This document shows positions 6,870-11,719 of a stretch of DNA of 11,719 nt, in pieces; position 1 is the first letter of the stretch, and every line of letters starts with the position of its first letter. The notes under the pieces were generated by a model. The model worked only from the letters and a program-made list of their open reading frames with translations, did no database searches and was not told the origin of the DNA. The translations under genes were made by a program, and so were the position numbers. The stretch is from Selenomonas sp. AE3005. Its GTDB lineage: Bacteria; Bacillota; Negativicutes; Selenomonadales; Selenomonadaceae. The stretch is taken from the NCBI RefSeq assembly GCF_905233635.1, contig NZ_CAJODG010000055.1, positions 1 through 11,719 on the forward strand. Reading direction: 5' to 3'.

Positions 6870-7595
6870 CTACTTCTTCTGCCCTTGCAGTTTTTCCAGT
6901 GCCTGCCGGGCTGCCTTTTGCTCCGCGTCTTTTTTACTGCGGCCGGTCCCTGTGCCCATGACCCTGCCGGTAATGAGTACATTAAATGTAAAGGTCTTGT
7001 CATGGTCGGGGCCGCTGGTGCCTACCATTTCATAGCTGACATTCTGGCTGGCATCCTGATAGACCAGCTCCTGCAAAATAGTCTTGTAGTCCTTAAGGAT
7101 GGCACCCTGCTCCACCTGCTTAAAGAGCGGCATAAGCTGGCGTACCACATAATCCCTGGCGGTTTCCCAGCCCTGGTCTAAATAAATAGCGCCGATGACC
7201 GCCTCAAATACATCTTCCAAATTTGTCTGCCTGTCCCGGCCGCCGCTCATTTCCTCACCGTGGCCTAAGAGCAAATAGTCGCCCAAATGAAGCGTCCGCG
7301 CAAGTTCCGCAAGGCTGGTGGAACAGACGATACTTGCCCTGGTTTTCGTAAGCTGCCCCTCTGGCATCTGCGGAAAGTGCATATAAAGATAGGTGCTGGA
7401 GGCAAGCTCCAGCACCGCATCTCCCAAAAATTCGAGACGTTCATTATGGACGATGTTTTTTTCTTTGGCTTCGTTGGCATAGGATGAATGAATCAGCGCT
7501 CTGTGCAGCAGGGTTATATCGTCAAACGACACCCCCAGCCGGCTCTCCAGCCCCAAAAGTTCTTCCTTGCGCTTCGCCGTTAAATTATCTCCCAT
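6870..7595 (-). CDS. rnc: Ribonuclease III
   Basis: This endonuclease cuts double-stranded RNA, including rRNA precursors and structured mRNAs, in the cytoplasm as a dimer. The 241 residues have standard layout: a catalytic domain with the signature NERLEFLGDAVLE (51-63; Glu55 and Asp59) and the second acidic pair in EDVFEAVIGAIYLD (Asp128 and Glu131). A C-terminal double-stranded RNA-binding domain (about 168-236) ends in GRSKKDAEQKAARQALEKL. All four catalytic acidic residues are present. The ATG at 7593-7595 follows fabF by 14 bases with a weak ribosome site (AGAGG, 10 bases upstream). Placement after fab genes is a known arrangement in Firmicutes. Confidence 0.97.
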   Translation of the reverse strand: MGDNLTAKRKEELLGLESRLGVSFDDITLLHRALIHSSYANEAKEKNIVHNERLEFLGDAVLELASSTYLYMHFPQMPEGQLTKTRASIVCSTSLAELARTLHLGDYLLLGHGEEMSGGRDRQTNLEDVFEAVIGAIYLDQGWETARDYVVRQLMPLFKQVEQGAILKDYKTILQELVYQDASQNVSYEMVGTSGPDHDKTFTFNVLITGRVMGTGTGRSKKDAEQKAARQALEKLQGQKK

Positions 7596-7609
7596 CGCCC
7601 TTAACCTCT

Positions 7610-8854
7610 TTATTCTGCGTACTTCTTCAGCAGCAGGCAGGCATTGTGACCGCCAAAACCGAAGGAGTTGGACATAGCGGCACGAACCGTCTTGGCCTTA
7701 GCCTTATTGGGCACATAGTCGAGGTCAAGACCTTCATCCGGGGTTTCGTAGTTGATGGTCGGCGGCAGCATATCGTTTTCGATAGCCAGCGCCGTAGCGA
7801 TAGCTTCAACGCCGCCGGCAGCGCCGAGCATGTGGCCGGTCATGGACTTGATGGAGGAAACGGATACGTTCTTAGCCGCCTCGCCCCATACAGCCTTGAT
7901 GGCCTCAGTTTCGCCCTGGTCATTGAGGTGCGTGGAAGTACCATGCGCATTTACATAGTCAACTTCTTCCGCCGTCATGCCGGCATCATCGAGTGCCAGC
8001 TGCATGCACTTAGCCTGGAATTCGCCATGCGGAGCCGGGCTGGTCATGTGGTAAGCATCAGAGTTAGCACCATAACCAACTACTTCAGCGTAGATATGAG
8101 CACCACGCGCCTTGGCATGGTCGAGGCTTTCGAGGATAACAAGGCCTGCGCCTTCACCCATGACGAAACCGCTGCGGTTCTTGTCAAACGGACGGGAAGC
8201 ATGATGCGGGTCATCGTTGTGATCCATGCACAGAGCCTTCATCGCAGCAAAACCGGCTACAGCAGCCTCGGAAACAGCAGCTTCCGTACCACCGGCTACC
8301 ATGACATCAGCATCACCGCGCTGAATTACACGGAAAGCATCACCGATGCAGTTGGAGCCCGTAGCGCAGGCCGTCACCGTGCAGCTGGAGGGGCCATGGA
8401 GCTTATAGGTAATAGCTACCTGACCGGCAGCCATGTTGGCAATCATCATCGGCACGAAGAACGGGCTGATACGGGAAGGGCCTTTGGCAAAGAACTTCTC
8501 GTACTGGCTGTGCATGGTTTCAATGCCGCCGATACCCGTACCAATGAACGTACCCACGCGGTCGAGGTTTTCCTTGGATAGATCCAGCCCGGCATCTTTG
8601 ATGGCGAGATCTGCAGCAGCTACCGCAAACTGCGTATAACGATCCATACGTTTGGATTCTTTCTTGTCGATGTACTGGGTCGGGTCAAAATCATTAACCT
8701 CACCGGCAATCTGCGCCGTGAAGCCGCTGGCATCAAAACGGCTGATTTTTTCAATACCGTTGCGGCCTTCCAGCAGGCCTTTCCAAAATTCATCTTTGCC
8801 CGTACCAATCGGGGTAATGGCACCTACGCCAGTGATAACTACGCGATTACTCAA
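7610..8854 (-). CDS. fabF: 3-oxoacyl-ACP synthase II (FabF)
   Basis: It elongates acyl-ACP by decarboxylative condensation with malonyl-ACP. The 414-residue protein has the full thiolase-fold KAS II layout. The catalytic Cys163 lies in TACATGSN, His304 in NAHGTSTHLND, and Lys336 and His341 in KSMTGHMLGAAGG; all are conserved. The GEGAG loop (233-237) is also present. The start is TTG at 8852-8854: it gives the family N-terminus (SNRVVITGVGAITPIG) and has AGGAG 9 bases upstream, while no ATG fits. It lies 42 bases after fabK and 14 before rnc. The initiation codon may lower its translation relative to acpP. Confidence 0.97.
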   Translation of the reverse strand: MSNRVVITGVGAITPIGTGKDEFWKGLLEGRNGIEKISRFDASGFTAQIAGEVNDFDPTQYIDKKESKRMDRYTQFAVAAADLAIKDAGLDLSKENLDRVGTFIGTGIGGIETMHSQYEKFFAKGPSRISPFFVPMMIANMAAGQVAITYKLHGPSSCTVTACATGSNCIGDAFRVIQRGDADVMVAGGTEAAVSEAAVAGFAAMKALCMDHNDDPHHASRPFDKNRSGFVMGEGAGLVILESLDHAKARGAHIYAEVVGYGANSDAYHMTSPAPHGEFQAKCMQLALDDAGMTAEEVDYVNAHGTSTHLNDQGETEAIKAVWGEAAKNVSVSSIKSMTGHMLGAAGGVEAIATALAIENDMLPPTINYETPDEGLDLDYVPNKAKAKTVRAAMSNSFGFGGHNACLLLKKYAE

Positions 8855-8896
8855 AACGAATAACTCCTCTCATCTATTCATAGCAATGTGCTACGC

Positions 8897-9841
8897 TTAG
8901 TTGGCAGCCTCTGCTTCTGCTATGAGCTGCTCAAAAATCTCATGCACGGTCATAATCTTGTCAATCCTGGGCATGTATTCTCCCGTGAAAACAAGACCTG
9001 TTTCCACATCGCCCTGCTGTGCCCGTGTCAGGGCACGGATGATGCAGAAATTGTGCTTGCACGCCTTCAGACAGGCATCACACTGCGTCGGAGGCACGGG
9101 GCCTTCCATAACCCGGGCCGAAAAGGGAGTACGCACGGCACGTCCCGGCAGGCCCACAGGGCTGTGAATAACCACAATATCCTCCGGTTTGGATTTCAGA
9201 TAATATTCTTTGAGGGCCGGGGCAGCATTGCTTTCTTCGCAGGCTGCAAACCGGGAACCCATCTGGACGCCGGCAGCGCCCATTTTTATAAAGTCAACGA
9301 TGTCCTGGCCATGCAGGGCACCGCCGGCAGCAATCACCGGAATTTTCACTGCGGAGCTGACATCTGCTATGAGGTCACGCACCGAAGTGTTTGTTCCCAA
9401 ATGACCGCCGGCCTCTTTGCCCTCCAGCACGATGGCTGCGGCGCCAAGACGCTCTGAAATTTTAGCTAATTTAACGGAAGAAACAATGGGAACAATCGGT
9501 GTTCCTGATTCCTTCCCCAGTGCAAACATATCACGGGAGAAACCGGCTCCGGCTACCACGAGGTCAATGCCCTCGTCAATGGCTACCCTTACGACTTCCG
9601 CGAAGTCATTGGCGGCTACCATGATATTGATGCCGATGATACCAGACGTAAGCGAACGTGCGAGCCTAATTTCATAACGCAGTTCGTCATGGCTCATACC
9701 TGAGGCCGCAATGAGGCCGATACCGCCCTCGTTAGCTACGGCTGCCGCCAGACGGGCTGTGGACAAGCGAATCGCCATACCGCCCTGTTGAATAGGTATG
9801 CGGGCGACTTTATTGCCAATTTTCAGCTCTGGAAGTTTCAA
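8897..9841 (-). CDS. fabK: Enoyl-ACP reductase II, FMN-dependent (FabK)
   Basis: It reduces trans-2-enoyl-ACP in the last step of each elongation round, as an alternative to FabI. The 314-residue TIM-barrel flavoprotein belongs to the nitronate monooxygenase/FabK superfamily. Seen here: IPIQQGGMA near residue 20 (flavin site), EAGGHLG (143-149) with His147 at the place of the FabK catalytic His, and AAGG and MGSRFAACEES in the phosphate-binding part. A four-cysteine cluster (Cys254, 257, 261, 266) follows GRAVRTPFSARV. The start chosen is TTG at 9839-9841, with GGAGGAG 5 bases upstream, giving KLPELKIGNKVARIP as the N-terminus. A frame running up to 9922 would cross the hairpin after acpP and is rejected. 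FabK rather than nitronate monooxygenase is called from its place inside the fab operon. Confidence 0.92.
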   Translation of the reverse strand: MKLPELKIGNKVARIPIQQGGMAIRLSTARLAAAVANEGGIGLIAASGMSHDELRYEIRLARSLTSGIIGINIMVAANDFAEVVRVAIDEGIDLVVAGAGFSRDMFALGKESGTPIVPIVSSVKLAKISERLGAAAIVLEGKEAGGHLGTNTSVRDLIADVSSAVKIPVIAAGGALHGQDIVDFIKMGAAGVQMGSRFAACEESNAAPALKEYYLKSKPEDIVVIHSPVGLPGRAVRTPFSARVMEGPVPPTQCDACLKACKHNFCIIRALTRAQQGDVETGLVFTGEYMPRIDKIMTVHEIFEQLIAEAEAAN

Positions 9842-9869
9842 TGTTACTCCTCCAATCAATCCTACCTTG

Positions 9870-9903
9870 AAAAATCCCGCGAAAACAAGTTTCACGGGAT
9901 TTT
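9870..9903 (-). terminator. Intra-operon terminator-like hairpin between acpP and fabK
   Basis: A 9-bp perfect stem (9871-9879 with 9895-9903), one C-A mismatch, then a 4-bp inner stem (9881-9884 with 9890-9893) with a 5-base loop. On the minus strand it ends in TTTTT, then CAAGG. It starts about 21 bases past the acpP stop. The short T run suggests partial rather than full termination, which would leave more acpP mRNA than fabK-fabF mRNA. It could also protect the 3' end of a processed acpP transcript. Confidence 0.7.
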
Positions 9904-9924
9904 CAAAAGGTAAGACGCTCAAAC

Positions 9925-10152
9925 TTATTTGTTCTGGTCTATGTAGGTAACTACGTCCTGAACGCTCTTGATCTTCTCAGCAGCTTCGTCAGGGATTTCA
10001 ATATTGAATTCTTCTTCAAAAGCCATGATCAGCTCAACAATATCCAGGGAATCAGCTCCCAGATCATCGATGAATGTGGACTCGAGGGCAACCTCGTCAG
10101 CCTCAACACCTAACTGCTCAACAACGATTTCTCTTACTTTATCAAAAGTCAT
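9925..10152 (-). CDS. acpP: Acyl carrier protein
   Basis: The 75-residue acidic four-helix protein carries growing acyl chains on a 4'-phosphopantetheine arm attached to Ser35 in the motif LGADSLDIVEL. The length and the helix II sequence (DSLDIVELIMAFEEEF) are typical. It would interact with FabD, FabG, FabK and FabF encoded around it. The ATG at 10150-10152 has an exceptionally long ribosome site (AAGGAGGTGA). It lies 41 bases after fabG, with a candidate promoter of its own, and is followed by a terminator-like hairpin. These signals fit the need for ACP in large excess over the enzymes. Confidence 0.98.
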   Translation of the reverse strand: MTFDKVREIVVEQLGVEADEVALESTFIDDLGADSLDIVELIMAFEEEFNIEIPDEAAEKIKSVQDVVTYIDQNK

Positions 10153-10158
10153 GAAGTT

Positions 10159-10168
10159 TCACCTCCTT
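10159..10168 (-). promoter_or_regulatory. Extended Shine-Dalgarno of acpP
   Basis: AAGGAGGTGA on the minus strand, 6 bases before the ATG, matches ten consecutive bases of the complement of the 16S rRNA 3' end (known from established 16S sequence). It is the longest match seen in this window. Confidence 0.9.
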
Positions 10169-10187
10169 AAATTGGTGTCCATATATA

Positions 10188-10216
10188 TTTATATCACATT
10201 ACCATGCCACCGTCTA
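10188..10216 (-). promoter_or_regulatory. Candidate internal promoter for acpP
   Basis: On the minus strand, TAGACG (10211-10216; 4 of 6 to consensus) is followed by 17 bases and TATAAA (10188-10193; 5 of 6). The three bases before it are TGA, forming an extended -10 element that is also the stop codon of fabG. The predicted start would give a short leader of roughly 30 bases holding the strong ribosome site. The region is A/T-rich, so this is a prediction. Confidence 0.5.
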
Positions 10217-10937
10217 CATTGATGATTTGGCCTGTGATATAGGATGCATTATCAGATGCCAGAAAAGCTACGGCGCTGGCCACATCTTCCGGCTTGCCCA
10301 TGCGTCCCAAAGGAATACCCGTAAGCGTCATTTCCTTGGCCTTGTCCGTCATGGCTGCCGTCATATCAGTGTCAATGAAGCCCGGTGCGACTACGTTCAC
10401 CGTAATGCCGCGCGCTGCCAGTTCCTTGGCTGCGGATTTACTAAAGCCGATTACACCGGCTTTGGCTGCCGCGTAATTGGTCTGGCCAGCATTGCCCATG
10501 AGCCCGACTACCGAGGCCATGTTGATGATACGGCCGCTGCGCTTTTTCATCATGAGCTTGCTCACCAGTTTCGTACAGGTGAATACGCCTTTAAGGTTCG
10601 TATTGATGACGGCATCGAAATCTTCTTCCTTCATGCGCATCATCAGACCATCGCGCGTGATACCGGCATTGTTGACCAGAATATCAATCTGGCCGAAGGA
10701 CTCAACTACGGAGTTTACCATAGCCTCAACAGCTGCGCTGTCAGACACATCAGCCTGAACCAGAATGGCTTGTCCGCCGTTTTTCTCAATCTCAGCCTTG
10801 ACTTCTTCCGCCTTGGCCGTGTTGCCGGCATAATTGATGGCTACCCTGGCGCCTTCGCTCGCTAAACGCAGGGCAATGGCGCGGCCGATGCCACGGGAAG
10901 CACCCGTAACGAGGGCTGTCTTTCCATCTAAAAGCAT
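10194..10937 (-). CDS. fabG: 3-oxoacyl-ACP reductase (FabG)
   Basis: It is the NADPH-dependent ketoreductase of type II fatty acid synthesis, in the short-chain dehydrogenase family. From the chosen ATG it has 247 residues, the usual FabG length. The cofactor loop TGASRGIG is at 11-18, NNAG at 89-92, and the active-site residues are Asn114, Ser142, Tyr155 and Lys159 (YAAAK). The C-terminal GQIINVDGGMVM is typical. The ATG at 10935-10937 is preceded by AAGGAGG at 9 bases. An upstream frame to 10964 would add nine residues, overlap fabD and lack a ribosome site. Only one base separates the fabD stop from this ATG, so translation is probably coupled. Confidence 0.97.
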   Translation of the reverse strand: MLLDGKTALVTGASRGIGRAIALRLASEGARVAINYAGNTAKAEEVKAEIEKNGGQAILVQADVSDSAAVEAMVNSVVESFGQIDILVNNAGITRDGLMMRMKEEDFDAVINTNLKGVFTCTKLVSKLMMKKRSGRIINMASVVGLMGNAGQTNYAAAKAGVIGFSKSAAKELAARGITVNVVAPGFIDTDMTAAMTDKAKEMTLTGIPLGRMGKPEDVASAVAFLASDNASYITGQIINVDGGMVM

Positions 10938-10938
10938 A

Positions 10939-11719
10939 TTAGCGAACCTCCTTGAAATAGTCAAGAGTTTTTTGCAGGGATTCCAGATTTTCTACGTTCA
11001 TGCTCGTGAGAGCCTTGTCGATACGGCGGTTGAAGCCGCAGAGGGTCTTGCCCGGGCCGGCTTCGACAAATACATCTGCGCCGAATTCCTGCATGGTCTT
11101 TACGCAGTCAATCCACTTAACGGGATGGTCTGCCTGCGCCACGAGGTTAGCCTTGATATCAGCAGCAGCCGTTTCCAGTTTGCCCGTGAAGTTTGACACC
11201 ACGGGGATTTTGGCATCGCGGATATCAACCTTATCGAGTTCAGCCGCAAGTTTCACCGCAGCCGGCTTCATCAGCGTGGAATGGAACGGAGCCGATACCG
11301 GCAGGATAACGGCCTTCTTGGCCCCGGCAGCCTTCAAGGTCTCTACCGCTGCTTCTACGCCAGCCGTCGTACCGGCAATAACCGTCTGGCCGGGGCAGTT
11401 GAAGTTTACAGCCTGCACTTCGCCGGCTTTTTCCGTAGCCTTGGCACAGGCATCAACGATAACTTCATCGCTAAGACCGATGATAGCAGCCATGCCGCCC
11501 TGACCAACAGGAACAGCCTCCTGCATAAACTGACCGCGTTTGTGCACGAGCAGTACTGCGTCCTGGAAGTCCATAACATCAGCAGCAACCAGCGCGGAAT
11601 ATTCGCCCAGGCTGTGACCACCGACAACATCCGGCTGAATGCCGTGTTCTTTCAGAATTTCATTGGCAATTACACTCATGGTCAGAATTGCAGGCTGCGT
11701 GTTTGCCGTCAGCTTCAAA
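10939..11719 (-). CDS. fabD: Malonyl-CoA:ACP transacylase (FabD), 5' end missing
   Basis: It transfers malonyl from CoA to ACP, supplying the extender unit. About 260 codons are visible, and the frame runs off the right edge, where the TTG at 11716-11718 is read as an internal Leu codon. The nucleophile motif GHSLGEYSAL (Ser36 of the visible part) corresponds to Ser92 of E. coli FabD, so about 55 residues are missing. The catalytic His lies in PVSAPFHSTLMKPA (visible residue 146). Also present are GQGGMAAIIGL, FNCPGQTVIAG and the C-terminal GPGKTLCGFNRRI. It is followed by fabG with one base between them. The operon promoter and any FapR-type site must lie beyond the window. Confidence 0.96.
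   Translation of the reverse strand, partial: LKLTANTQPAILTMSVIANEILKEHGIQPDVVGGHSLGEYSALVAADVMDFQDAVLLVHKRGQFMQEAVPVGQGGMAAIIGLSDEVIVDACAKATEKAGEVQAVNFNCPGQTVIAGTTAGVEAAVETLKAAGAKKAVILPVSAPFHSTLMKPAAVKLAAELDKVDIRDAKIPVVSNFTGKLETAAADIKANLVAQADHPVKWIDCVKTMQEFGADVFVEAGPGKTLCGFNRRIDKALTSMNVENLESLQKTLDYFKEVR

Noticed and set aside
6860..7003. N-terminal extension of the MBL-fold protein into rnc
   Set aside because: The added 48 residues overlap the conserved double-stranded RNA-binding domain of RNase III in another frame, and the strong ribosome site lies just before the ATG at 6859.
7484..8581. Long plus-strand frame (365 codons) opposite fabF and the start of rnc
   Set aside because: It lies antisense to two fully conserved genes with intact catalytic residues, shows no recognisable domain, and is explained by codon bias of the real strand.
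9842..9922. N-terminal extension of fabK by 27 codons
   Set aside because: It would run through the hairpin after acpP, has no ribosome site near its start, and makes the protein longer than the family. The TTG at 9841 has GGAGGAG at good spacing.
10227..10865. Plus-strand frame of 212 codons opposite fabG
   Set aside because: It is a shadow of fabG with no recognised motif and no ribosome site.

Overview
This window looks like chromosomal DNA from a diderm Firmicute of the Negativicutes (Selenomonas-like). That is an inference from gene content. A fabD-fabG-acpP-fabK-fabF-rnc cluster with the FMN-type enoyl reductase FabK and strong AAGGAGG ribosome sites is Firmicute-like. A tripartite RND pump needs an outer membrane. 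No rRNA, tRNA, CRISPR array, transposase, prophage gene or origin was seen.

Layout from left to right. Positions 1-78 hold the first 26 codons of an unidentified minus-strand gene. Its upstream region (112-164) carries a consensus promoter with two perfect 13-bp palindromic operators. A terminator (182-221) closes a minus-strand gene (280-813) for a small membrane-anchored protein with a 75-residue tail of mainly Asp and Tyr. A second terminator (912-952) closes a two-gene minus-strand efflux operon: an HAE1/AcrB-type RND pump (965-4150) and its lipoprotein adaptor (4163-5374). No outer-membrane channel gene is present. A divergent MarR-type regulator (5556-5993) shares an intergenic region with the pump and has a 10-bp inverted repeat at 5473-5498.

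A bidirectional terminator (6012-6051) separates marR from a long minus-strand operon entering from the right edge: fabD (5' end missing), fabG, acpP, fabK, fabF, rnc, then an RNase Z-like metallo-beta-lactamase-fold gene. FabD loads malonyl onto ACP, FabF condenses, FabG reduces the ketone and FabK reduces the enoyl group. The dehydratase and FabH are not in view. RNase III and the MBL-fold protein are placed downstream with gaps of only 10-14 bases.

The genes are mostly ordinary housekeeping and efflux genes. The points worth a second look are regulatory or structural: the double operator at the left edge, the Asp/Tyr-rich tail, the acpP-specific expression signals (candidate promoter, 10-base Shine-Dalgarno, downstream hairpin), four TTG start codons, a four-cysteine motif in FabK, and a Met where a metal-binding His is expected in the MBL-fold protein.
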